DNA of 64,000 nucleotides from Chryseobacterium sp. 39-10 (GCA_001898255.1 MKTK01000008.1:82809-146808), one strand, 5' to 3'. Counted from the first letter of the stretch, positions 36,424 through 46,075 are shown. Translations and numbers: made by a program. The notes: generated from the letters alone by a model not told the origin.

Positions 36424-37878
36424 ATGAAAAAACTTTCCCTTTTAGTACTGAGTTTTATATCCACTTTCCTGTGGGCTCAGTTTACCAGCCCGGGAACCGG
36501 GGTAACTTATACCCTTTCGTCACTTTCTGCAGCAGCGCCTACAGTTTTTGTAAACAATGGCACTTATTACCAAATGACTGCTAACGTTACCATCAGCAAC
36601 GGCGACACGCTTTTAATGGATGAAAACACTACGGTAAAAATTGACGGTGGATTGGTACTAACCGTTGCAGGTGTCTATAATACAACTGCCACCAATTTGC
36701 TGATTACAGCCACAGATCCCACGGTTATATTTAAAGGAATTCGATTAGAATCTACGGCCAATGCCACTTTCAAAAACACTGTGCTGGAATATGGCGGAGG
36801 AATACAGGCACTGACCGGAAATTTCCAGATGGATAACTGTACTGTTCGATATTTTAAATCAGGACAATCTACTGGTGCAGCGGTCAACTTTTCAACGGGA
36901 AATCCGGTGGTAAAAAACTCAAAATTCATCGAGAACGACTTACCGGCAGTTGCATCTGGTGCCAACTCCTCTGTTGCACTGGAATTTACCAACAATTATC
37001 TTCAGGGAAATACCAAACTCAACTCTAACCGTCCTCAAATCAATATGGGACCAAGCGGCGCTGGCGGGCTGGTGAAGGTGCTAAACAATACCGTGATTGG
37101 CAACCGGGCCAATGATAAAGTAGGCGCCATCTCTGTTTCATCGCTGTTGGGTGTTGCCAATCAGGTTCAGATTGAGGGCAACATTGTAACCGACAACCGC
37201 TATGGAATTACGGTAACAGGGAACAATTGTTCAGGTACCATTGCAGGTAATATCCTAACGAACAATAATACAGAAACTGTTGCTGCCAATGGAGGAAGCG
37301 GCATCAACCTGTATGGAAACGGTTCTTTCAAGGTTGAGAACAATCAAATTCGCGGAAGTTTATGGGGCATCACGCTGGTAAATACCACGACAGCAGATCT
37401 TGGTGGCGGCACATTGGGAAGCGTTGGAAACAACGTTTTTAAAGACAACGGAAACGGCGGAAAGCTTTATGCACTCTACAATAATACACCCAACCCAGTA
37501 AGTGCCAAAAACAATTGCTGGAGAGAAGGTGAAACTTCCACAGCCGAAATGGTGGAAGAAGTAATTACCCATCAGGTTGACATCGCCTCTTTGGGTTTGG
37601 TCACTTATTCTCCGTTTTTATGCGGAGTTACGGCTGCAACAACAGAAGCAAAAGCTGAGAAAAGTGTAATTTTTCCTAATCCAAGCAATGGAATATTTAC
37701 CTATGAAGCCACACAATCCGGAGCGATTGCCGTGTACGATGTTTCAGGAAAAATTGTTTACTCAGGTTGGGTAAATAAAGGTAAAAACACCGTGAACATC
37801 AAGGCAACAACAGGAAACTACATCCTCCTTCATGAGTCGCAGGGTAAAAAGCAAAGCACGACATTAATCATTAAATAA
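36424..37878 (+). CDS. Secreted beta-helix protein with type IX secretion sorting tail
   Basis: 484 residues from the ATG at 36424. A signal peptide (MKKLSLLVLSFISTFLWAQ) is followed by a right-handed parallel beta-helix region (about 60-400) made of repeated short strands with Asn ladders, such as NNTVIGN, EGNIVTDNRYGI and ENNQIRGSLWGI. The C-terminal 70 residues form a Por-type sorting domain: VIFPNPSNGIFTYE, AVYDVSGKIVY and a closing TLIIK. It should be exported by Sec and then by the type IX system to the surface or medium. No catalytic motif is visible; adhesion or polysaccharide binding is possible. Confidence 0.88.
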   Translation: MKKLSLLVLSFISTFLWAQFTSPGTGVTYTLSSLSAAAPTVFVNNGTYYQMTANVTISNGDTLLMDENTTVKIDGGLVLTVAGVYNTTATNLLITATDPTVIFKGIRLESTANATFKNTVLEYGGGIQALTGNFQMDNCTVRYFKSGQSTGAAVNFSTGNPVVKNSKFIENDLPAVASGANSSVALEFTNNYLQGNTKLNSNRPQINMGPSGAGGLVKVLNNTVIGNRANDKVGAISVSSLLGVANQVQIEGNIVTDNRYGITVTGNNCSGTIAGNILTNNNTETVAANGGSGINLYGNGSFKVENNQIRGSLWGITLVNTTTADLGGGTLGSVGNNVFKDNGNGGKLYALYNNTPNPVSAKNNCWREGETSTAEMVEEVITHQVDIASLGLVTYSPFLCGVTAATTEAKAEKSVIFPNPSNGIFTYEATQSGAIAVYDVSGKIVYSGWVNKGKNTVNIKATTGNYILLHESQGKKQSTTLIIK

Positions 37879-37902
37879 TTGAGCTCTACATTGATTGATT
37901 CA

Positions 37903-37938
37903 AACTCATTCTGGATTTTTTTTCAGGATGAGTTTTTT
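37903..37938 (+). terminator. Terminator after the T9SS cargo gene
   Basis: AACTCATTCTG pairs with CAGGATGAGTT (one mismatch) around a T-rich loop and is followed by a T run, about 25 bases past the stop. Confidence 0.75.
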
Positions 37939-37959
37939 TATTCGAATGCAAAAATTGTT

Positions 37960-38142
37960 TTCTTTTTTTAATAGAATTTTGTTGTGATTTTATTTTGTAG
38001 AATTTCGTCCTATTCTTTATTAAATCGTCCCTTCGGGACATCTTTATTCTAAAGGTTAGAAGTACTAAATTAAAATAATGTAACCTTTTGGTTGTTGTTG
38101 TCGTATAATAAAATGCAGTCCTAAAGTGGGCTGATTTTTTAA
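37960..38142 (+). promoter_or_regulatory. Leader and promoter region of the primary sigma factor gene
   Basis: AT-rich region with TCGTCC at 38005 and again at 38025, and a small hairpin GTCCC-TTC-GGGAC at 38027-38039 not followed by a T run. No exact TAnnTTTG element is found, so the transcription start cannot be placed. Confidence 0.35.
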
Positions 38143-39009
38143 ATGAGACAGCTAAAAATTACAAAACAGGTTACCAATCGGGAAACCGCATCACTTGACA
38201 AGTATCTGCAGGAAATTGGGAAAGTAGACCTGATTACCGCTGATGAAGAGGTGGAACTGGCCCAAAAGATTCGTGCCGGAGATCGGGTTGCGCTTGAAAA
38301 ACTAATTAAAGCGAATTTGCGTTTCGTGGTTTCTGTTTCTAAACAGTATCAGAATCAGGGACTTTCGCTTCCCGACCTTATTAACGAGGGAAATCTTGGG
38401 TTGATGAAGGCCGCGAAAAGATACGACGAAACGAGAGGTTTTAAATTCATTTCGTATGCCGTTTGGTGGATTCGTCAGTCAATTTTGCAGGCATTGGCCG
38501 AGCAGTCCAGAATTGTGCGTCTTCCGCTGAACAAGATTGGTTCTATCAACAAAATCAACAAGGCGTATGCGCACCTGGAGCAGGAAAATGAAAGACCACC
38601 TTCTCCGGAAGAATTGGCTGAAGTGCTGGATATGAGTGAGGAAGACATCAAGGAATCCATGAAAAATTCCGGTCGTCACTTGTCGATGGATGCACCGCTT
38701 GTGGAAGGTGAAGACTCTAACCTTTATGACGTTTTACGCTCCGGAGAATCTCCAAGCCCGGATAAGGATTTGATGTTGGAATCGCTTCAAATTGAGATTG
38801 AACGTGCCTTGCAGACCCTAACGCCAAGAGAAGCCGATTTGGTGAGACTGTATTTCGGTCTTAACGGTAAACATCCGATGACGTTAGAAGAAATTGGTGA
38901 AACCTTCGATCTTACCCGTGAACGCGTACGACAAATCAAGGAAAAAGCGATCAAACGTTTGAAGCACAATACCCGAAGTAAGATTTTGAAATCTTATCTT
39001 GGTAAATAG
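38143..39009 (+). CDS. rpoD: Primary sigma factor (sigma-70, Bacteroidota type)
   Basis: 288 residues, the short form found in Bacteroidota, without the long region 1.1 and the large non-conserved insert of E. coli RpoD. Region 1.2 starts [21 protein letters not shown], region 2 has [21 protein letters not shown] and [16 protein letters not shown], region 3 follows [11 protein letters not shown], and region 4.2 has [13 protein letters not shown]-type sequence then [19 protein letters not shown]. This is the factor that reads the TTG/TAnnTTTG promoters seen in the window. The gene is monocistronic and ends at a bidirectional terminator. Confidence 0.95.
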   Translation: MRQLKITKQVTNRETASLDKYLQEIGKVDLITADEEVELAQKIRAGDRVALEKLIKANLRFVVSVSKQYQNQGLSLPDLINEGNLGLMKAAKRYDETRGFKFISYAVWWIRQSILQALAEQSRIVRLPLNKIGSINKINKAYAHLEQENERPPSPEELAEVLDMSEEDIKESMKNSGRHLSMDAPLVEGEDSNLYDVLRSGESPSPDKDLMLESLQIEIERALQTLTPREADLVRLYFGLNGKHPMTLEEIGETFDLTRERVRQIKEKAIKRLKHNTRSKILKSYLGK

Positions 39010-39028
39010 CTTTTTTCACGACAAATAC

Positions 39029-39060
39029 AAAAGGAACCCCGAATTGGAGTTCCTTTTTTT
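39029..39060. terminator. Bidirectional terminator between rpoD and etfA
   Basis: AAAAGGAAC and GTTCCTTTT form a 9-bp stem with an 11-base loop and T runs on both strands. Confidence 0.85.
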
Positions 39061-39079
39061 ATTGAATTCTCTAAGAGAT

Positions 39080-40027
39080 TTACCCTTTCAATGCTTTAAT
39101 TTTCTCGGTAAGTGCAGGGATAATTTGGAATGCATCGCCTACTACTCCGTAATCTGCCGCTTTGAAGAAAGGCGCTTCTGGATCGCTGTTAATGACAACA
39201 ATCGTTTTAGAAGAGTTGACGCCCGCTAAGTGCTGGATGGCTCCGGAAATTCCTACCGCAATGTAGAGGTTGGGTGAAATGGCTTTTCCTGTTTGTCCCA
39301 CGTGTTCGGTGTGAGGTCGCCAACCTATATCCGACACCGGTTTAGAGCAAGCTGTTGCGCCACCCAAAACTGAGGCAAGCTCTTCAATCATCCCCCAGTT
39401 TTCAGGACCTTTAAGCCCGCGGCCTGCAGATACCACGATTTCGGCTTCCTTTAGATCCAGTTTACCTGAACTTTGCTCGTGAGAAAGCACTTTGGTATCA
39501 TCGTTCACCACCGATAAATTCTTAATTTCTTCTGAGCCCGCTACGCCATTAAGTTTTACACCAAACGCATTCTGAGATACGGTAACGATAACTCCTGCCG
39601 CATCAGCTTTTGCATGCATGAAACCTTTTCCTGAAAACGCCCTTCTTTTTACCGTAAACGGAGAAAGACTTTCCGGCGCTTCCAGCACATTAGTAATCAA
39701 CGAATTATTTCTAATGATTGCCAACATGGGTGCTATTGATGAAGCATCGGTGGTATGAGGAAACACGATAATGTTGCCGGTTGCCACTTCGTTTAAAGCT
39801 TGTGCATACGATTTTGCACTGAAGTTTTTCAAACCTTCATCTTTGATATGGATCACGTTGCTTGCCCCATACTGATACAACAAATCTGATGAATCGGTAG
39901 GATTGATGGTAATTGCAGTGACGGTATCGCCCGCCTGGTCTGCTATTGCTTTTGCATAAGACACTGCTTCAAAGGCGGCTTTTTTGTAGATCCCGTTTAT
40001 ATTTTCTGCATAGACGAATATTGCCAT
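39080..40027 (-). CDS. etfA: Electron transfer flavoprotein, alpha subunit
   Basis: 315 residues. The FAD-binding C-terminal domain has [49 protein letters not shown] and [18 protein letters not shown], all diagnostic of EtfA. With EtfB it carries electrons from acyl-CoA and other dehydrogenases to the quinone pool. It begins 32 bases after the etfB stop and clearly forms one operon with it. Confidence 0.96.
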   Translation of the reverse strand: MAIFVYAENINGIYKKAAFEAVSYAKAIADQAGDTVTAITINPTDSSDLLYQYGASNVIHIKDEGLKNFSAKSYAQALNEVATGNIIVFPHTTDASSIAPMLAIIRNNSLITNVLEAPESLSPFTVKRRAFSGKGFMHAKADAAGVIVTVSQNAFGVKLNGVAGSEEIKNLSVVNDDTKVLSHEQSSGKLDLKEAEIVVSAGRGLKGPENWGMIEELASVLGGATACSKPVSDIGWRPHTEHVGQTGKAISPNLYIAVGISGAIQHLAGVNSSKTIVVINSDPEAPFFKAADYGVVGDAFQIIPALTEKIKALKG

Positions 40028-40059
40028 TTTAAATTTTTTTAAATGTTGAAAATTGAGAA

Positions 40060-40806
40060 TTAAATTACTTTTGCTTCCTCGTGCAGAAGTCTTACCAGCT
40101 CATCAAGATTGTCGGGAGCAACCATTTTTACAGCTGCTCTTGGCGGAACTGCATCAAAAGAAACACCTTCTACTTTTACTTCGGCAGAAACTGGTTCTTG
40201 TACTTGTAGTGGTTTCGTTCTGGCCGACATGATTCCTCTCATATTGGGGATGATTAGGTCTTTTTCATCAACCAAACCTTTTTGTCCAGCAATGACTGCC
40301 GGAAGTTTTACCGAAATGGTTTCTTTTCCACCTTCAATTTCGCGCACTGCTGTGGCTTCACTGCCGTTTACGTCCAGCCCAACACAAGCATTTACAAAAG
40401 GTTGATTCAGCAGTTGCGCCACCATTCCAGGTACAGCACCACCATTATAATCAATGGATTCTTTACCGCAGATAATTAAATCAAACCCTCCATTTTGCGC
40501 CACTGAAGCGATTTCTTTGGCCGTAGAATAGCTATCTTTCGGATCAACATTAACGCGCACTGCATCGTTGGCACCAATTGCCAATGCTTTACGAATGACA
40601 GGTTCTGTTCCGGTGTCGCCCACATTAACCACGGTTACGGTAGCTCCTTGAGACTCTTGAAGTTTTATCGCTTTAGTCAAAGCAAATTCATCCAACGGAT
40701 TGATGACCCACTGAATCCCATTTTTGTCAAAAGCAGAATGATCTGCCGTGAAATTAATTTTTGATGTAGTATCGGGAACACTACTGATGCAAACTAATAT
40801 TTTCAT
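40060..40806 (-). CDS. etfB: Electron transfer flavoprotein, beta subunit
   Basis: 248 residues. The AMP-binding fold shows MKILVCISSVPDTTSKINF at the start, WVINPLDEFALTKAIKL and CGKESIDYNGGAVPGMVAQLL. The C-terminal recognition-loop region runs to IPNMRGIMSARTKPL. It is the partner of EtfA, whose gene is downstream in the same transcript. No dehydrogenase or ETF-quinone oxidoreductase gene is adjacent. Confidence 0.96.
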   Translation of the reverse strand: MKILVCISSVPDTTSKINFTADHSAFDKNGIQWVINPLDEFALTKAIKLQESQGATVTVVNVGDTGTEPVIRKALAIGANDAVRVNVDPKDSYSTAKEIASVAQNGGFDLIICGKESIDYNGGAVPGMVAQLLNQPFVNACVGLDVNGSEATAVREIEGGKETISVKLPAVIAGQKGLVDEKDLIIPNMRGIMSARTKPLQVQEPVSAEVKVEGVSFDAVPPRAAVKMVAPDNLDELVRLLHEEAKVI

Positions 40807-41021
40807 TATTGCTATAGTTATTAAATTGTTTTAACGAAAAACACAATCTGCAAGGAAAAATAGAGGATTCTTAAAACCAGTTCTAAAAGTCTCTTTTTTC
40901 AAAAACGCTTTATTAGTCATACTTTGCATAACCAATGCCGCGAACATTGCAATTTCGCTAATATAATGAAAAAATGTATTATGCATGCATAGTATTTTTC
41001 AATAATTGTTATTTTAAGCAT

Positions 41022-41064
41022 TAAAAAAACCTCGATGACCCATATTACAGAGGCATCGAGGTAA
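41022..41064 (-). terminator. Terminator after the M20 dipeptidase gene
   Basis: On the minus strand CCTCGATG and CATCGAGG form an 8-bp stem around a 16-base loop, followed by seven T. Confidence 0.8.
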
Positions 41065-41089
41065 GATAATGGTTCAATTAATTATATTC

Positions 41090-42472
41090 TTACATCTTAG
41101 AATAATTCTCAAAAAACAACGGAATACTTTCAATCCCTTTATAGAAATTGAATAACCCGTAATGCTCGTTGGGTGAATGTATCGCGTCAGAATCTAACCC
41201 AAATCCCATAAGCACCGACTTTGCACCGAGCATTTCCTCAAACATTGCAGTAATCGGGATGCTTCCACCACTTCTGTAAGGCAGCACTTCTTTGCTAAAT
41301 GCGGTTTGCATGGCTTCTTTGGCAGCCAGAAACTCTTTGGTATCACTCGGTAAAACATAAGGCATACCACCGTGATGTGGCGTTACTTTCACTTTGACGT
41401 TGGCTGGCGCTATTTTCTCGAAATACTGGGTGAATTTCTGCGTAATTTCATCTGGTGTTTGATATGGCACCAAGCGCATCGATATTTTAGCAAAAGCTTT
41501 ACTAGGGATCACAGTTTTTGCGCCTTCACCGGTATATCCGCCCCAAATGCCGTTGCAATCGAGTGTTGGGCGAATCGATGTTCTTTCTAATGTAGTATAT
41601 CCCTTTTCTCCTTCTACTCCACTTAATCCGATCGATTTTTTGAAACCGTCCGGATCGTCTTTCAACTTGTTCATTTCTGCACGCTCGTCATTTGAAACGA
41701 CTTCAACATGATCATAAAATCCATCAATGGTGATATGCCCGTTTTCATCAATAAGCTGCGCAATCATTCGAGACAGTACATGGATCGGATTGGGTACTGC
41801 CCCACCATACAAACCGGAATGAAGATCACGGTTGGGCCCTTCCACTTCTACTTCCACATAACTTAGTCCGCGCAAACCTGTAGTTACCGTTGGCTGCTCG
41901 TTCGAGTAAATATGAGTGTCTGATATGAGGATAACGTCGCACTTCAGCTTTTCTTTATTCTCGTTGACGAAAACACCAAGATTAACCGAGCCCACTTCTT
42001 CTTCTCCTTCGATAATAAACTTCACATTACAAGGCAATGTATTGGTTTTCATCATGGCTTCGAATGCTTTCAGATGCATAAAAAACTGTCCTTTATCATC
42101 GGCAGAACCTCTGGCGAAAATAGCGCCATCGGGATGCAAATCTGTTTTCTCGATGTAAGGTTCAAACGGTGGTTTCTTCCATAAATCGAGCGGATCCGGC
42201 GGTTGCACATCATAATGGCCATACACCAAAACGGTGGGCAAATCAGGATTGATGATTTTGTCACCGTAAACGATAGGATTACCTGCCGTTTGGCATACCT
42301 CTACATGCTCGGCACCTGCATCTTTCAAAAATTTTGCTACGGCATCAGCACATTGCAGCACTTCATTCTTGTACGCCGGATCGGCAGAAATGGATGCTAT
42401 TTTTAGTAATTCAAAAAGTTCATCCACAAAACGTTGTTTGTTATCGTGAATGTAGTTAAGTGTTTCCTGCAT
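41090..42472 (-). CDS. M20-family dipeptidase
   Basis: 460 residues, cytoplasmic. The two-zinc site is intact: VYGHYDVQPP (first His and Asp), ARGSADDKGQ (bridging Asp), IIEGEEEVGS (catalytic and ligand Glu), ISDTHIYS (Asp) and a C-terminal SPNEHYGL with the last His. It belongs with the carnosinase/dipeptidase branch of ArgE/DapE/CPG2 enzymes and probably cleaves a range of dipeptides. It is transcribed alone behind its own promoter region, downstream of the OmpA lipoprotein gene terminator. Confidence 0.92.
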   Translation of the reverse strand: MQETLNYIHDNKQRFVDELFELLKIASISADPAYKNEVLQCADAVAKFLKDAGAEHVEVCQTAGNPIVYGDKIINPDLPTVLVYGHYDVQPPDPLDLWKKPPFEPYIEKTDLHPDGAIFARGSADDKGQFFMHLKAFEAMMKTNTLPCNVKFIIEGEEEVGSVNLGVFVNENKEKLKCDVILISDTHIYSNEQPTVTTGLRGLSYVEVEVEGPNRDLHSGLYGGAVPNPIHVLSRMIAQLIDENGHITIDGFYDHVEVVSNDERAEMNKLKDDPDGFKKSIGLSGVEGEKGYTTLERTSIRPTLDCNGIWGGYTGEGAKTVIPSKAFAKISMRLVPYQTPDEITQKFTQYFEKIAPANVKVKVTPHHGGMPYVLPSDTKEFLAAKEAMQTAFSKEVLPYRSGGSIPITAMFEEMLGAKSVLMGFGLDSDAIHSPNEHYGLFNFYKGIESIPLFFENYSKM

Positions 42473-42512
42473 TATATATTGTTAATTTAAATTCTGCTAA
42501 TCTTGTAAAATT

Positions 42513-42541
42513 AAAAAAAATGTCCCGCAAGCGCAAGACAT
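42513..42541 (-). terminator. Terminator after the OmpA lipoprotein gene
   Basis: On the minus strand AAATGTC and GACATTT pair across a 12-base loop and are followed by an A/T-rich run with eight T. Confidence 0.75.
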
Positions 42542-42616
42542 TTAAGGGTTATTTGTTCTCTGCTGATGACACAAATTATTTACATCTTTGAAATTTACTC
42601 AGCAAAAAAACAAGTA

Positions 42617-43276
42617 TTATTTTGCAAAACGAACTGCCATTTTACGGTCAGTAGCTCTTTCAGCGTCTGATGCATCGGCTGCAACTTTGGCAAATTCGCT
42701 ACCGTATCCTTCTGCAGAAAGAACTTGTGCGCCTACGCCAGCTTTGGTTAATTCTCCTTTAATGAAATTTGCACGATCTTGCGATAATTTCTTGTTTACC
42801 GCTTCGTCGCCTGTTTTATCAGTATAGCCACCAATTTTTATTTTAGCATCAGGATATGCTTTAAGGATTGCTGCTAAGTTTTGAAGCTGCACTGAAGAAC
42901 CTGCTTCCAGTTGGTTAGCCGAACCCATTTTAAAATTCACCTGATCAAAATTGTACCATTTATCCTTCAACGCCGCATCGTCGGCTGCGTTTTTATAGCC
43001 ATCAGATTTCAGGAAAGCAATCATAGATTCTTCTAGTCCGTTTTTATACCCTTTCAGTGCAGTACCGTTCAGGTCAATATCCACGCTGGTTTTCACAGTA
43101 CCTGAGCCAGCTTCTGCTGCAGAACTGTGTGCACCGTCGCTGGAACCAATTGCAATATCGCTGTATCGCTCTGCACCTTCCTCCATTTTAATAACGCCTT
43201 TGTTGGAACCTGCTTGAATTTTCTTGCAGCTGATGACGAAGCTGGCCAAAGCAATTCCTAATACAATTTTTTTCAT
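42617..43276 (-). CDS. OmpA-family outer-membrane lipoprotein
   Basis: 219 residues. A lipoprotein signal ends FVISC, with Cys17 as the lipidated residue. After a spacer the OmpA domain (about 110-219) holds KWYNFDQVNFKMGSA, IKIGGYTDKTGDEAVNKKLS and ATDRKMAVRF. It should sit in the outer membrane and bind peptidoglycan. Its domain is strikingly similar to the OmpA part fused to the membrane pyrophosphatase at 20865-23600. The gene is monocistronic. Confidence 0.92.
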   Translation of the reverse strand: MKKIVLGIALASFVISCKKIQAGSNKGVIKMEEGAERYSDIAIGSSDGAHSSAAEAGSGTVKTSVDIDLNGTALKGYKNGLEESMIAFLKSDGYKNAADDAALKDKWYNFDQVNFKMGSANQLEAGSSVQLQNLAAILKAYPDAKIKIGGYTDKTGDEAVNKKLSQDRANFIKGELTKAGVGAQVLSAEGYGSEFAKVAADASDAERATDRKMAVRFAK

Positions 43277-43412
43277 ATCTAAATTCTCGTTTTTATTTGA
43301 TTTTGAAAAGATGCTTCAAAAATAAGAAATATTAACAGTTAGCGCAAAGGTTTTATCGCAAAGCCCTAAAAGTTTTATGAACGATTTTCACATTCATTCG
43401 AAAACAAATATT

Positions 43413-43420
43413 TACCTTTG
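43413..43420 (+). promoter_or_regulatory. -7 element of the 53-residue membrane protein gene
   Basis: TACCTTTG matches TAnnTTTG and lies 16 bases before the ATG at 43437. Confidence 0.5.
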
Positions 43421-43436
43421 GGCAAAATCCTTTAAT

Positions 43437-43598
43437 ATGGACAATCAACAACCCGAACAAAACAAAAACTCTACTTTTAAAAAATGGTTTAAACGAGTAG
43501 GCATTGGCGGACTGCTTTTCTTTACGCTTAAAGGCATTGCGTGGCTTTTTGTTTTCTATTTTGGTGCAGAACTTTTTCAGGATTGCTCGGCAAAATAG
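43437..43598 (+). CDS. 53-residue single-TM protein
   Basis: The ATG at 43437 is chosen over 43377 because a good -7 element lies between them. A polar N terminus (MDNQQPEQNKNS) is followed by a basic segment FKKWFKRVGIGG and one or two hydrophobic stretches (22-47), ending DCSAK. It is small and basic-hydrophobic, as in many uncharacterised flavobacterial membrane peptides. The role is unknown. It converges with the GNAT gene, with a gap of 7 bases. Confidence 0.65.
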   Translation: MDNQQPEQNKNSTFKKWFKRVGIGGLLFFTLKGIAWLFVFYFGAELFQDCSAK

Positions 43599-43605
43599 GA
43601 ATTTG

Positions 43606-44157
43606 TTAAGGTTTTTCCCGCTGCAGCCAATCTTTCTTTCGAATCCAGAATTCTACATTCTTTCGGTCGGGCTCACCATAGTAGGCCACAGTAATAGGCC
43701 CGCGATTTTCGGCGCCAAGTTTTTCCATAGCACGTCGCGACCGCCAATTTTCGGCACCCACATGAAATTTTACCAATTCCACCTCATCAAAAATATAATC
43801 CAACATCAGTTGTTTTACCATCGGGTTCAGCTTTGATCCCCAGAATTTTGTTGCATAAAACGTGTACCCAATAAAAATTGAAGGTTCATCTTCATCATAA
43901 CTGTAAAACCTTGTGCTGCCAGCAATTTCATCAGTCGCCTTGTCAAAAATCAAAAATGCACCATGAGACGAAATAGCTCCTTCAAAAAAATTACGAAAGA
44001 CCTCTTTTTCATAGCGGTTTTTATTAGGGTGCTGTTCCCAAATTTTAGGATCTGACGCTACGGCATACAATCGTTCGAAATCACTTTCCTGAAGTGGAAC
44101 CAACTTTACGACTTCATTTTCTAATGTGGGTTGCAGAAAATTTTCTTTCATGGTCAT
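43606..44157 (-). CDS. GNAT N-acetyltransferase (RimJ/RimL-like)
   Basis: 183 residues. LENEVVKLVPLQESDFERLY opens the GNAT fold, SIFIGYTFYATKFWGSKLNP covers the acetyl-CoA-binding strand and turn, and HVGAENWRSRRAMEKLGAE is the RimJ/RimL-type helix and loop. It acetylates an amine, perhaps a protein N terminus or a small molecule. The target is not known. Confidence 0.85.
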   Translation of the reverse strand: MTMKENFLQPTLENEVVKLVPLQESDFERLYAVASDPKIWEQHPNKNRYEKEVFRNFFEGAISSHGAFLIFDKATDEIAGSTRFYSYDEDEPSIFIGYTFYATKFWGSKLNPMVKQLMLDYIFDEVELVKFHVGAENWRSRRAMEKLGAENRGPITVAYYGEPDRKNVEFWIRKKDWLQREKP

Positions 44158-44221
44158 ATTTAATAGAAGAATGTAAATTTATTGTCATGCATATCGAATC
44201 AAAAATACTCATAAAAAAACT

Positions 44222-45265
44222 TTAAAAAAGAATGGCTTTTTCCAACTCCAACAATTTTTGTTTCCGCCAGATTCCGCCGCCATATCCGGTAAGCTTTCCA
44301 TCTGAACCTATCACGCGGTGACAGGGAATTATAATCGAAATTTTATTTAATCCATTGGCATTCGCCACGGCACGCACTGCTTTAGTATTGCCCAAAATAT
44401 TGGCCTGCTCCTGATAACTTCTGGTAGATCCATAGGGAATTTCTCTTAATACTTCCCAAACTTTCTTCTGAAAATCTGTTCCTACAGGAGAAAGCGGCAC
44501 CGTAAAAAATTCTCTTTTCCCATCAAAATACTCACGCAGCTCTTTTTCTAATAAAATAAAATGAGGATTATTTCCTTGAATAATATTGGCATTAAAATAT
44601 CGGGAAATGTCTTTTAATTCAGTGGGAAGTGCTTTTCTGTCCGAAAACTCTAGCATGCAAATTCCGTTTTCGTCGGCACAAGCAATCATGGTACCGAGCG
44701 GCGTTTCAATCCTTTTCAAATCGACCACTTTTTCGTGCTTCGCATTTTTTGGTGATACACCGAAGATATTCTTAAACTGCTCATTAAAACCGCTCAAACT
44801 TTCGTAGCCACTGTCAATTGCCGCATCGATGATATTTTCTCCCGCATTCAATTTCTTAAAAGCAGAATTGATTTTGAACAGCCGTTGAAAAGCATGAAAG
44901 GTAATTCCGTGGTTTTTAAGGAACCAACGGCGAACGGCAGCCGGCTCCAGACCTCGTTTCACCAAATCATAATCTTTAAATTTAAGCATCGGATTTTCGC
45001 CAAGCTCATTCAGCAACTGCTGTATCCCTGCAGGTGTTTCGTTAGGGTTTTCTAATGGTTTGCATACTTTACAAGGACGATACCCTTTCAACATTGGATC
45101 TTTTGTGTTGCTAAAAAATTCCACGTTTTCGAACTTTGGTTTTCGCGCCGTGCATGTAGGCCGGCAAAAAATACCGGTGGTTTTTACAGCCATCCAAAAT
45201 ACACCTTCAAAATCTGGATTTTTATCGCAGGATGCTTTGTACATTATGGTCGGAGAGAGTTTCAT
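44222..45265 (-). CDS. ada: Ada: DNA-repair methyltransferase and transcription activator
   Basis: 347 residues. The N-terminal domain has the four-cysteine zinc site, TTGIFCRPTCTARKP and YRPCKVCKP, where one Cys accepts methyl groups from phosphotriesters. An AraC-type helix-turn-helix follows (AAVRRWFLKNHGITFHAFQR, SGYESLSGFNEQFKNIFG). The C-terminal domain is an O6-alkylguanine transferase with IIPCHRVIGSDGKLTGYGGG. It repairs alkylated DNA and activates its own gene after methylation in other bacteria. No AlkB or AlkA gene is next to it. Confidence 0.95.
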   Translation of the reverse strand: MKLSPTIMYKASCDKNPDFEGVFWMAVKTTGIFCRPTCTARKPKFENVEFFSNTKDPMLKGYRPCKVCKPLENPNETPAGIQQLLNELGENPMLKFKDYDLVKRGLEPAAVRRWFLKNHGITFHAFQRLFKINSAFKKLNAGENIIDAAIDSGYESLSGFNEQFKNIFGVSPKNAKHEKVVDLKRIETPLGTMIACADENGICMLEFSDRKALPTELKDISRYFNANIIQGNNPHFILLEKELREYFDGKREFFTVPLSPVGTDFQKKVWEVLREIPYGSTRSYQEQANILGNTKAVRAVANANGLNKISIIIPCHRVIGSDGKLTGYGGGIWRKQKLLELEKAILF

Positions 45266-45393
45266 CTTTACTTAAGAATTTGCGGCAGCTGCCCATTACT
45301 ATGACAAAAGTAGCATGCCGAAACCACTTTTACAACCGAAAAATGAACAAGTATTTTTCATTAAAATCAGGACTGATTACCTCTCCTTCAAGC

Positions 45394-45993
45394 TTATTTT
45401 TTTGCAGCAGCGTCTTGTTCTATTTTTCGAATTTCTTTCAGCTTATCAACGATTTTAGAAACGGTTTCCGGTTTTCCGGTTTTTAAGGGAAGCTGTGCTT
45501 TTACATCATCCCATTTAAAGACAAGATTAATCGAGTTATCATCAACCGGTTGCAGTGAAATCTCAAAATACTCCTGTTTATCGGCAACTTTTTGCACTGG
45601 AACCGTCACTTCAGCTACATCCAGTTTAGCATCATATTCGTAGGCACCCCATTGTTGAGAATCTTTGTTCAGAATGATTTTCCATTCTTTCTCTGTAGGC
45701 ACAATGAATAATCCATAGATACCAGCAGGAACAATTTCCCCTCCAAAATTAATGGATTGTCTGAATTCTATCTTAGTGGATGAATTGGCGCCTGCTCTCC
45801 AAACCTGACCATAAGGCACAAGATCGCCAAAAATTTTTCTACCTTTTACGCCTGGTCTTCCGTAATCTACGGAGATTTTCGACATAGAAAATTGCTGTTC
45901 CACGGTTTGCCGAGGACTTGCCGCTGGTGCAGTCCACTGAGAATAACCCGCTACAGAAACCGCTATGAATGCAGCGATTAATAATTTTTTCAT
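45394..45993 (-). CDS. DUF2911 protein, exported
   Basis: 199 residues from the ATG at 45993; an upstream start at 46068 would precede the signal peptide MKKLLIAAFIAVSVAGYS. SPRQTVEQQFSMSKISVDYGRPGVKGRKIFG (first part) and LVPYGQVWRAGANSSTKIEF are the DUF2911 signatures, followed by a beta-sandwich. Function is unknown; members are common in Bacteroidota periplasms. The minus-strand sequence just upstream holds TATCTTTA, one base off the -7 consensus. Confidence 0.9.
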   Translation of the reverse strand: MKKLLIAAFIAVSVAGYSQWTAPAASPRQTVEQQFSMSKISVDYGRPGVKGRKIFGDLVPYGQVWRAGANSSTKIEFRQSINFGGEIVPAGIYGLFIVPTEKEWKIILNKDSQQWGAYEYDAKLDVAEVTVPVQKVADKQEYFEISLQPVDDNSINLVFKWDDVKAQLPLKTGKPETVSKIVDKLKEIRKIEQDAAAKK

Positions 45994-46075
45994 GCAAATA
46001 AATTTCGATAAAGATAAAAAAATTAGAGAAATATATCTGAGGTTTAAAAAAAACTGATGCAAACGCAATAGTTAA

